DNA from: an uncultured Clostridia bacterium
Lineage (GTDB): Bacteria; Bacillota; Clostridia; Lachnospirales; Bianqueaceae
Direction: 5' to 3'
DNA: 21,691 bases
Assembly (NCBI GenBank): GCA_937892735.1
Contig: CALBGL010000012.1
Location: forward strand, 1-21,691
The translations under genes were made by a program, and so were the position numbers. Position 1 is the first letter of the stretch. Each line of letters begins with the position of its first letter. Below, piece after piece: positions 14,822-21,111 of the stretch. Under the pieces are notes generated by a model, which was given only the letters and a program-made list of their open reading frames with translations, searched no databases and was not told the DNA's origin.

Positions 14822-16187
14822 TGTCATCATTATTGGAGCAGGACCGGGAGGCATTTTTTCGGCGTATGAATTGCAGCAGCAAAGGCCGGATCTTACGGTG
14901 GCGGTATTCGAATCTGGCTTTTCTTTGGAGAAAAGAAAATGTCCCATTGATGGAGATAAAGTGAAAACCTGTATCAAATGTGAGACTTGTGCGATCATGA
15001 GTGGATTTGGTGGAGCGGGTGCTTTTTCCGATGGAAAATATAATATTACGAATGATTTTGGCGGTACGTTATATGAGCATATCGGCAGAGATCAGGCATT
15101 GGATCTGATGAAATACGTGGACGAGATCAACGTGTCGCATGGCGGAGAGAATACGCATATGTTTACTACGGTAGGGACTCGGTTTAAGAAACTCTGTGTG
15201 CAGAACAAGCTGAACCTGCTCAATGCATCGGTGCGGCATCTGGGAACCGACATCAATTACATCGTCCTGCAGAATCTATACGCAGAGATGAAGGAGCATG
15301 TAGATTTTTATTTCAGAACGCCGGTAGAGCGGATCGAAGTGCGGAAAGATGGATACCGGGTACATTATGCCGGGGGTTACGCGGACTGCAGACGGTGCAT
15401 TGTTTCCGTGGGACGCAGCGGAAGCAAATGGATGGAGAATGTATGTCAGACACTCGATATTCCGACAAAATCCAATCGTGTTGATCTGGGAGTGCGTGTG
15501 GAGCTGCCGGCGGTAGTGTTCTCGCATTTAACGGATGAGCTGTATGAGAGTAAGATTGTCTATCGGACAGAGAAGTTTGAGGATTATGTACGCACCTTTT
15601 GTATGAATCCCAACGGGATTGTAGTGAACGAGAATACAAACGGCATTGTGACTGTTAATGGACACAGCTATGAAGGGAAGGAAAAGCAGACAGAGAATAC
15701 GAACTTTGCGTTATTGGTGGCGAAACACTTCTCGGAGCCCTTTAATAACAGCAATGAATACGGAGAAAGTATTGCACGGTTATCCAATATGCTGGGAGGC
15801 GGTGTCATCGTACAGCGCTTTGGGGATTTGATCCGAGGGCGTAGAAGCAATGTGAAACGGATTGAGGAGAGTCTTGTCAGACCCACGCTGAAAGCCACGC
15901 CTGGAGATCTGAGTCTTGTACTGCCTAAACGCATCCTGGATGGTATCATTGAAATGATTTATGCGTTGGACAAGATCGCGCCGGGAACAGCCAATGATGA
16001 TACGCTGCTTTATGGTGTGGAAGTCAAATTCTATAACATGGAAGTTGAGATCGATGAACACCTGGAGTCCAAGTATAAAGGACTGTATATTATCGGAGAC
16101 GGAAGCGGTGTAACGCATTCGCTCTCGCATGCTTCGGCTAGCGGAGTGTATGTGGCTCGGCGTATCGCGCAGGAGATGTTTGTATAA
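14808..16187 (+). CDS. FAD-dependent dehydrogenase (COG2509-like)
   Basis: This 459-aa flavoprotein has an N-terminal dinucleotide-binding fold with VIIIGAGPGGIFSAYEL (residues 6-22), an inner SVGRSGSKWM region, and the C-terminal FAD contact LYIIGDGSGVTHSLSHASASGVYVARRI, all as in the uncharacterised NAD(P)/FAD-dependent dehydrogenases of COG2509. Substrate and partner are unknown. Four cysteines, C45, C55, C58 and C61 (CPIDGDKVKTCIKCETC), are spaced like a metal or iron-sulfur site. The next stretch FGGAGAFSDGKYNIT is a hallmark of the family. TTG 14808 is 9 nt after AAAGGAG; no better start is in frame. It ends convergently with the DUF1846 gene, separated by a strong hairpin. Confidence 0.85.
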   Translation: MKKYDVIIIGAGPGGIFSAYELQQQRPDLTVAVFESGFSLEKRKCPIDGDKVKTCIKCETCAIMSGFGGAGAFSDGKYNITNDFGGTLYEHIGRDQALDLMKYVDEINVSHGGENTHMFTTVGTRFKKLCVQNKLNLLNASVRHLGTDINYIVLQNLYAEMKEHVDFYFRTPVERIEVRKDGYRVHYAGGYADCRRCIVSVGRSGSKWMENVCQTLDIPTKSNRVDLGVRVELPAVVFSHLTDELYESKIVYRTEKFEDYVRTFCMNPNGIVVNENTNGIVTVNGHSYEGKEKQTENTNFALLVAKHFSEPFNNSNEYGESIARLSNMLGGGVIVQRFGDLIRGRRSNVKRIEESLVRPTLKATPGDLSLVLPKRILDGIIEMIYALDKIAPGTANDDTLLYGVEVKFYNMEVEIDEHLESKYKGLYIIGDGSGVTHSLSHASASGVYVARRIAQEMFV

Positions 16188-16206
16188 ACCGTCCGAAAGC
16201 TCTGCA

Positions 16207-16260
16207 ACAATAAATATAGCGCAGTCTCCTGAGATCAGGAGACTGCGCTATATTTATTGT
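16207..16260. terminator. Bidirectional terminator, 26-bp perfect stem
   Basis: The two arms, 16207-16232 and 16235-16260, are exact inverted repeats around a GA centre (the real loop would open a little wider). The core is TAGCGCAGTCTCCTGA, with A/T-rich outer ends that give U-rich tails on both strands. It serves the convergent FAD dehydrogenase (plus) and DUF1846 gene (minus), and its right arm contains the DUF1846 stop codon. Confidence 0.9.
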
Positions 16261-17771
16261 TCATCATATAAGTTATTGTTCGCATACTTAGGTTCACAGG
16301 TCACGTCAATGCCAAGGCGACGGAGAAGCTGTTCTTCGGTCGTATCGAGCATACAGGTAGAGTGCGCCTGGCATCCACGGAGGCTTGTAATCTGATCCAA
16401 AGCACGCTTTGCCTGTTCGTTATTTGCAGCGCATACACAGAGTACATTCAGCGTTTCTTCGGCATTTAATTCGCGGCTGCGGTCATGAAGAATCTCTGTC
16501 TTCAGACGATGAATGGGTTCTAAGAGATCGGGGGACAGCATATGGATCTGATCATCGACATCCGCCAACGCCTTAAGTGCGTTCAGAAGACAGGCGGAGA
16601 CAGCACTCATCACACGCGCCTCCGAATGGCGGCCACTGATAATACGTCCGTCTTCCAGCTGGATAGAAACAACTTGGCAGAACTCATCTTGTAGACCGGC
16701 TTCCGCGAGTTTCCGGGAACGCTCTAACGCAGGCTGTACAATAGAACGATCAGAGGGCTCAAGATTCAGTTCGTTCATAAGCAGTGTGACACGTTCCAGG
16801 GTTTCCAGATCTGCGAACCCCTTTTTATAATCGCAGGCTGTTTTGTAATAGCGACGGATGATTTCCTGACGAGATGCCTCCTGTACGACCTGATCGTCAA
16901 TGATACCGAAGGCAATTCGATTAACGCCCATATCCGTAGGAGACCTATACACGGAATCGGTTCCTGTGATGCGCTCCAAAATCCGCCGGATCACGGGAAA
17001 GACTTCCAGATCTCGATTGTAATTGACTGCGATCTTGCCATAGGCCTCATAATAAAAAGAGTCCAGACGGTTCATATCCCGCAAATCGGCTGTAGCCGCC
17101 TCATAGGCAATGTTGAGAGGATGTTTTAAGGGCACATTCCACACCGGGAAGGTCTCAAACTTAGAATAACTGGCCTTGATTCCTCTTTTATACTCATGAT
17201 AGAGCTGGCTGAGACAGGTGGCCAGTTTACCGCTGCCCGGGCCCGGAGCTGTCACCACAACAATGGGGCGTGTCGTTTCAATATAAGGGTTGGAACCATA
17301 TCCTTCGTCACTGACGATCAGATCCACATCCGTAGGATATCCTTGCGTAGAGTGATGGGCGTAGGTACGGATTCCCCGGCGCTCCAGTTGTGTCATGAAC
17401 TGCTTAGCGGAAGGCTGTCCCTCATAACGAGTCACAACCACGCTGTTGACTGCTAACTGATGGCTGGTGAGATTATCAATTAGCCGGAATACCTCTGTTC
17501 CATAGGTGATTCCATAATCTCCCCGCAGTTTATTACGCTCAATATCGCCTGCATACACACAGATAATGAGTTCCGCTTGACTTTTAAGTTTCTGCAGCAG
17601 TCGCATCTTCACATTCTCATCATAGCCAGGCAGTACCCGTTTGGCGTGCAAGTCATTCATTAACTTGCCGCCAAATTCCAGATACAGCTTGTTGCAGTTA
17701 TTCACCCGTTCTAAAATATAGCGAGTCTGTTCCGCCAGATACTTCTCATTATCAAATCCAATTTTGCCCAT
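16254..17771 (-). CDS. DUF1846 family protein
   Basis: This 505-aa protein belongs to the DUF1846 family (COG4868), known from structure but with unsettled function. It starts MGKIGFDNEKYLAEQT and has the conserved LYLEFGGKLMNDLHAKRVLPG (residues 29-49), HHSTQGYPTDVDLIVS (139-154) and APGPGSGK (175-182, a glycine-rich P-loop-like turn) followed by LATCLSQLYHEYKRG. YAKFETFPVWN-type and NVPLKHPLNIAYEAATADL blocks follow. The length is normal and the frame intact. It begins 19 bp after the CNNM gene stop with AGAGG upstream, so it is the last gene of that transcript. Nucleotide use is suggested by the P-loop-like turn but not proven. Confidence 0.9.
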   Translation of the reverse strand: MGKIGFDNEKYLAEQTRYILERVNNCNKLYLEFGGKLMNDLHAKRVLPGYDENVKMRLLQKLKSQAELIICVYAGDIERNKLRGDYGITYGTEVFRLIDNLTSHQLAVNSVVVTRYEGQPSAKQFMTQLERRGIRTYAHHSTQGYPTDVDLIVSDEGYGSNPYIETTRPIVVVTAPGPGSGKLATCLSQLYHEYKRGIKASYSKFETFPVWNVPLKHPLNIAYEAATADLRDMNRLDSFYYEAYGKIAVNYNRDLEVFPVIRRILERITGTDSVYRSPTDMGVNRIAFGIIDDQVVQEASRQEIIRRYYKTACDYKKGFADLETLERVTLLMNELNLEPSDRSIVQPALERSRKLAEAGLQDEFCQVVSIQLEDGRIISGRHSEARVMSAVSACLLNALKALADVDDQIHMLSPDLLEPIHRLKTEILHDRSRELNAEETLNVLCVCAANNEQAKRALDQITSLRGCQAHSTCMLDTTEEQLLRRLGIDVTCEPKYANNNLYDEQ

Positions 17772-17790
17772 CGCTTGGTAACCTCTTTTG

Positions 17791-19110
17791 TTAAATTTCC
17801 GGGGCTGTTACTTCCGCCTCCTCCGGCAGGCGTTGTACCACCGTATTTTCGATGCGATGGCCTTGAATCTCGGTTACATGGATAAGAAGCCCGGATAATT
17901 CGATTTCAAACTGACTTCCGTCTTTAGGAATGAAGCCTTTGCGGGAAAGAATCAATCCGCCAAAAGTATCGCAATCCTCTTCGTCAAAAGAAATGCCAAT
18001 GGCATCTTCTACGTCCTCGAGAGGTGTCGTACCACGGATCTGCCAGGAATCCTCAGAGAGCGTAACAATCTCCGGTTCTTCTTCTTCATCGTAGTCTCCT
18101 ACAATCTCCGAAAGAAGATCCGTGATTGTAACGATACCTTCCATACCGCCGTATTCATCCAAGACAATGGCAAAGTGACAGCGTGTCTGTTTCATTCGGC
18201 GAAACAGCACATCGGCGCGTACACTTTCGGGGATAAAGAAAGCCGGCTTTATCGCGTTTTTCAAAACATTCTCACGGGAGTGATCGGTCAGGCAGAAATA
18301 ATCTCGTACGTTCAGCACACCTACGATATTATCAATATCTTCACTGCAGACCGGATACATGGTGTGGTGGGTTTGACGGATAATCTCATTCCATTCCTCC
18401 TCGGAATCATCAGTCCATAATACGGTGACATCCCGGCGATGTGTGGCGATATCGTTTACACTCAGATCATTAAACTCAAATACATTATGAATCATTTCAC
18501 TTTCTTCCGGATTGATCGTACCTTTTCGGCTTCCCGTATCGACCATCATCTGGATTTCTTCCTCGGTAACTTCCTCATCATCCGCATTCGGATCCATACC
18601 CATGAGACGTAATACACCGTTTGTGGAAGCTGTCAATAAGCTTACGAGCGGCTTAAATACCTTTGCCACAAAACTCAGCATACCAGCCATACCCAAAGCG
18701 AGTTCATCGGACTTTTTCATAGCCAGACGCTTAGGTACAAGTTCGCCAAAGATCAGGGTAACATAAGACAGAATAATCGTCACGAGTACCAGACAGATCG
18801 TGTTCAGAGCCGAAGCGGACAGGGGAATACCCAGACTGAGCAGCCAACCGGAAAGAACGGGAGCAAAGTTATCCGCTGCGAACGCACTGCCTAAGAAACC
18901 AGCTAACGTGATTGCCACTTGAATCGTTGCTAAGAAACGAGCAGGCTGTTTGGTCAAGCGAGCCAGTTTAATTGCGCGTTTGTTTCCATCTTCAATCATT
19001 GTTTCCAGTTTCGCGTCGCTTATAGAGATCACCGCGATTTCCGCGCACGCGAAAACCGCATTTAACGCAATTAAAATAACCTGAAGCAGTAATTGCCATA
19101 CAATATCCAT
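17791..19110 (-). CDS. CNNM/CorC-family membrane protein with CBS domains (hemolysin-like)
   Basis: This 439-aa protein has a DUF21/CNNM membrane domain (about residues 1-190, with FLATIQVAITLAGFLGSAFAA and LIFGELVPKRLAM), a CBS pair (about 205-330, with VFEFNDLSVNDIATHRRDV, YPVCSEDIDNIVGVLNVRDY and EYGGMEGIVTITDLLSEIVGDY) and a C-terminal CorC/HlyC domain (about 345-430). Family members move Mg2+: Bacillus and Staphylococcus MpfA and archaeal or Thermus CorC are Mg2+ exporters, while the old name hemolysin is doubtful. Direction of transport is inferred from homologues only. ATG 19110 has AGGAGG 13 nt upstream, a rather long spacing. A regulated leader precedes it (19122-19314) and DUF1846 follows. 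Confidence 0.92.
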   Translation of the reverse strand: MDIVWQLLLQVILIALNAVFACAEIAVISISDAKLETMIEDGNKRAIKLARLTKQPARFLATIQVAITLAGFLGSAFAADNFAPVLSGWLLSLGIPLSASALNTICLVLVTIILSYVTLIFGELVPKRLAMKKSDELALGMAGMLSFVAKVFKPLVSLLTASTNGVLRLMGMDPNADDEEVTEEEIQMMVDTGSRKGTINPEESEMIHNVFEFNDLSVNDIATHRRDVTVLWTDDSEEEWNEIIRQTHHTMYPVCSEDIDNIVGVLNVRDYFCLTDHSRENVLKNAIKPAFFIPESVRADVLFRRMKQTRCHFAIVLDEYGGMEGIVTITDLLSEIVGDYDEEEEPEIVTLSEDSWQIRGTTPLEDVEDAIGISFDEEDCDTFGGLILSRKGFIPKDGSQFEIELSGLLIHVTEIQGHRIENTVVQRLPEEAEVTAPEI

Positions 19111-19121
19111 AATAAATCAAA

Positions 19122-19173
19122 ATCCTCCTAAGATGTGTAAAATAATAAGATATAAGCCAGTACAGAGGAGGAT
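19122..19173 (-). promoter_or_regulatory. Ribosome site and upstream complementary sequence (SD / anti-SD)
   Basis: On the minus strand the CNNM ribosome site AGGAGGAT (19129 down to 19122) is perfectly complementary over 8 bases to ATCCTCCT (19173 down to 19166), with a 36-nt spacer. Pairing would hide the ribosome site. The complementary sequence begins directly after the stop codon of the leader ORF, so a ribosome finishing that ORF would cover it and free the ribosome site. Confidence 0.6.
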
Positions 19174-19296
19174 CTACAAACGCAAAAAACATAGCCTGCC
19201 TTTAACGATATGATAGACGCAAGCTATGCACATGTTTATCTCATGATTCGGATATTCCAGCGGTATAGGGCCGTCACTAGGGCCAGCATCATCCAT
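19174..19296 (-). CDS. Candidate 40-aa leader peptide of the CNNM gene
   Basis: On the minus strand AAAGGAGAG is followed 10 nt after GGAG by ATG (19296-19294), opening a 40-codon frame that stops at TAG (19176-19174). The peptide begins MDDAGPSDGPIPLEYPNHE: nine of the first nineteen residues are Asp, Glu or Pro. The rest is mixed (INMCIACVYHIVKGRLCFLRL). The terminator stem lies within codons 23-36, and the sequence complementary to the CNNM ribosome site starts right after the stop. Asp/Glu/Pro-rich N-termini cause ribosome detachment at low Mg2+ in the known MgtL leader of enterobacteria. I infer a regulatory leader rather than a functional protein. An overlapping 18-aa frame (19236-19292) is an alternative. 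Confidence 0.4.
   Translation of the reverse strand: MDDAGPSDGPIPLEYPNHEINMCIACVYHIVKGRLCFLRL
19184..19228 (-). terminator. Intrinsic terminator in the CNNM leader (attenuator)
   Basis: On the minus strand CATAGCTTGC (19228-19219) pairs with GCAGGCTATG (19199-19190), ten pairs with one G-U, around a 19-nt loop, followed at once by TTTTTT. It lies 74 bp before the CNNM start codon, within the leader transcript, so it can stop transcription before the gene. Confidence 0.75.
19236..19292 (-). other. Alternative 18-codon leader frame
   Basis: ATG 19292 opens the frame MMLALVTALYRWNIRIMR, stopping at TAA (19238-19236), 7 nt before the terminator stem. Its distance from GGAG is 14 nt, longer than ideal. 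It is hydrophobic then basic. It overlaps the 40-codon frame in another phase, so at most one is likely the main leader. Confidence 0.25.
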
Positions 19297-19379
19297 GAAA
19301 AAAACTCTCCTTTAAAAATATGTAACCTTGATTTATAGAAAACGCCTCATGGAATAACTACACACCATAAAACGCTACA

Positions 19380-19468
19380 CGGAGAAGAAGGGATTTGAAC
19401 CCTTGCATCGCTATTAACGATCTACTCCCTTTCCAGGGGAGCCCCTTCAGCCACTTGGGTACTTCTCC
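19380..19468 (-). tRNA. tRNA-Ser (anticodon GGA)
   Basis: An 89-nt class II tRNA with a long variable arm. The acceptor is GGAGAAG/CTTCTCC with discriminator G, typical of serine. The anticodon stem is CTCCC/GGGAG around loop CTGGAAA, giving anticodon GGA, which reads UCC and UCU. The T arm is AAGGG-TTCAAAT-CCCTT. CCA is not encoded. It follows tRNA-Ser(CGA) by 34 bp in the same direction. Confidence 0.96.
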
Positions 19469-19502
19469 AAGAAACCTACCAAACAGGTATTAACTCGTGG
19501 AA

Positions 19503-19587
19503 CGGAAAGGGTGGGATTCGAACCCACGACACCCTAAGGTGTACTGGATTTCGAGACCAGCTCCTTCGACCACTCGGACACCTCTCC
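19503..19587 (-). tRNA. tRNA-Ser (anticodon CGA)
   Basis: An 85-nt class II tRNA. The acceptor is GGAGAGG/CCTTTCC (one G-U) with discriminator G. The anticodon loop CTCGAAA sits on CTGGT/TCCAG, so the anticodon is CGA, reading UCG; the pair closing the loop is U-U. The T arm is GTGGG-TTCGAAT-CCCAC. CCA is not encoded. Confidence 0.95.
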
Positions 19588-19620
19588 TTGTCAATCCGAC
19601 ATCGGGCTGACACAACAGCT

Positions 19621-19649
19621 ATTATATAATACAAAGAAAGCAATGTCAA
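19621..19649 (-). promoter_or_regulatory. Consensus sigma-A promoter of the tRNA-Ser genes
   Basis: The minus strand reads TTGACA (19649-19644), 17 bp, TATAAT (19626-19621), a perfect consensus. It starts about 30 bp before tRNA-Ser(CGA). No other strong promoter lies before the CNNM gene, so its transcript may also run into that leader. Its -35 lies in an inverted repeat (AATGTCAA at 19642-19649 with TTGACATT at 19669-19676). Confidence 0.9.
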
Positions 19650-19686
19650 GGATTATTTTTGAAAAACATTGACATTTTTTCCCGGC

Positions 19687-20904
19687 TCAGATGTAATCGG
19701 AAATATAGGGAGGGCAATGGGGCAATATCTTATCCAGCAGCTGAATCGCTTCCGCATCGCCCTGGATATGTTCTAACCAGTAGAGCTCACCGGCTGTTTT
19801 GTAGCCCAGCAGAAGGGTAGTCAGTGTCCCGATGGACATACGCACATGTAAATCTGCTGATTCTTGGGAGGAGAAACAACGATTTCCCTGAAAAACCAAC
19901 GTGGTGCTGCGGCGATTCCATTCAAGGATAGGATCATCGATTTCAAAATGAATACGGCCTTCGGAACCGGACACAACGCCCTTGTATTGTGCCAGGAAGG
20001 CATCCAGGTCCACAATACGCCCCATGATATAAGGACGTATCGTTTCCTTTATATCGCCGTCCTCCATCTCGAAGGCAATGGACTCATTTCGGTAAGTATT
20101 TCCACGCACTTCATCGATCATGGATTCATGAGCATGAATGTATTTCCATAACCCTTTCTGCGCATCCCGATTGAGATAAATCATCTCCTTTATATACATG
20201 ACATCTTCTTTGATTAGATATACCATATATCCTTGGGGAAGATCAGAAGCGTTGAAATACACGGCGACACAGGTATCATCTTCATCCCAGCGCCAGTATT
20301 CTTCCCAAGCCAGAGCATTGCGCAATAAACAGCCATGTGTCTTCTGGGCAAAACGGGTATGAAGATCCATGAAGGATGGATCATTCCATTCTACACGTCG
20401 CACATAACCATTCGCCTGCAGTTTTTCTGGGATTTGCCGATCTTTTACGCTATAGGAAATCTTGTCAGAGACAATTTCCCAACCAAACCGACGATAGAGA
20501 GGGATGGAATAGGGATATAGGAGTGCCAGAGACTGTCCTTTTTGCCGCATGCGAACTAGGCTTTGATACATGAGCCTGGACATGATGCCCAACCCTGTGT
20601 ATTCTGGATAGGTGGACACACTGGTGATAAATCCAATGGGATAGATGGTATCGAATACATTCATTTGAATTGGATAGACTGCAAACTGAGAAATCAGATG
20701 ATCCCCGTCATAGCAGCCCAGAATATCAGCGCGTTCCAGCACGGGAAATTTTGACTGTTTGATTTCATCATCCCGCCAGCCGGCTGTGGCAAGCTCCTGT
20801 TCAGTGACTTGAAAGGCATAACGCAATAGAGCGTTATATTGATCCAGATCCGACGTCGTAAGATCTCGGATCATATAGGGAAAGTTAGGTTGTTTTATAT
20901 TCAT
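19687..20904 (-). CDS. Eis-like GNAT N-acetyltransferase with SCP2-type C-terminus
   Basis: This 405-aa protein has the length and domain order of the Eis family (COG4552): an N-terminal GNAT fold (about residues 10-150, with IGFITSVSTYPEYTGLGIMSRLMYQSL near the acetyl-CoA site), a second degraded GNAT fold, and a sterol-carrier-like C-terminal domain. It ends in the usual free carboxyl region (PYISDYI). Known relatives acetylate amine groups of aminoglycosides or peptides; the substrate here is unknown. The usual R/Q-x-x-G-x-G/A turn reads EYTGLG, so its first basic residue is replaced. ATG 20904 is 9 nt after AAGGAG; the frame extends 40 codons further upstream without a ribosome site and crosses the promoter, so the shorter start is preferred. 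Confidence 0.88.
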   Translation of the reverse strand: MNIKQPNFPYMIRDLTTSDLDQYNALLRYAFQVTEQELATAGWRDDEIKQSKFPVLERADILGCYDGDHLISQFAVYPIQMNVFDTIYPIGFITSVSTYPEYTGLGIMSRLMYQSLVRMRQKGQSLALLYPYSIPLYRRFGWEIVSDKISYSVKDRQIPEKLQANGYVRRVEWNDPSFMDLHTRFAQKTHGCLLRNALAWEEYWRWDEDDTCVAVYFNASDLPQGYMVYLIKEDVMYIKEMIYLNRDAQKGLWKYIHAHESMIDEVRGNTYRNESIAFEMEDGDIKETIRPYIMGRIVDLDAFLAQYKGVVSGSEGRIHFEIDDPILEWNRRSTTLVFQGNRCFSSQESADLHVRMSIGTLTTLLLGYKTAGELYWLEHIQGDAEAIQLLDKILPHCPPYISDYI

Positions 20905-20935
20905 ATTATAGAACTCCTTTTTTATTATTGATTTC

Positions 20936-20964
20936 ATTATATGATGAAAAAGAGGAAATGTCAA
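20936..20964 (-). promoter_or_regulatory. Consensus sigma-A promoter of the GNAT gene
   Basis: The minus strand reads TTGACA (20964-20959), 17 bp, TATAAT (20941-20936), a perfect match. The start would lie near 20929, with AAGGAG just before ATG 20904. It sits back to back with the uxuA promoter. Confidence 0.9.
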
Positions 20965-20979
20965 GGGGGGGGCTTGGTA

Positions 20980-21008
20980 TTGCACAGAAGAAAGCTTTGT
21001 GATACAAT
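20980..21008 (+). promoter_or_regulatory. Sigma-A promoter of uxuA
   Basis: TTGCAC (20980-20985) and TACAAT (21003-21008) are 17 bp apart, each matching the consensus well. The leader of about 100 nt follows. Confidence 0.7.
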
Positions 21009-21050
21009 AGATATGGCAGGGCATTTTTTGATATCATAGCGATAGAGCCA

Positions 21051-21075
21051 CGCCCCAAGTTGCCGCCAAGGGGCG
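21051..21075 (+). other. Hairpin in the uxuA leader
   Basis: CGCCCC (21051-21056) pairs with GGGGCG (21070-21075), with TTG/CAA inside. No T-run follows, so it is not a terminator. A second GGGGC (21084-21088) could compete for the same C-run. Confidence 0.4.
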
Positions 21076-21111
21076 ATTCTTCAGGGGCTGCCGCAAAGGA
21101 GGATGATGGAT

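Noticed and set aside
19111..19330. M-box or yybP-ykoY metal riboswitch before the CNNM gene
   Set aside because: I looked for the conserved cores of both and found neither; the region instead shows a short ORF, a terminator and an anti-SD.
19642..19680. Plus-strand terminator at AATGTCAA/TTGACATT with T6
   Set aside because: No plus-strand gene ends here; the left arm is explained by the -35 of the tRNA promoter and the spacer is AT-rich and weak.
20905..21024. N-terminal 40-residue extension of the GNAT protein
   Set aside because: It crosses a perfect promoter, has no ribosome site, and the residues do not fit the Eis start.
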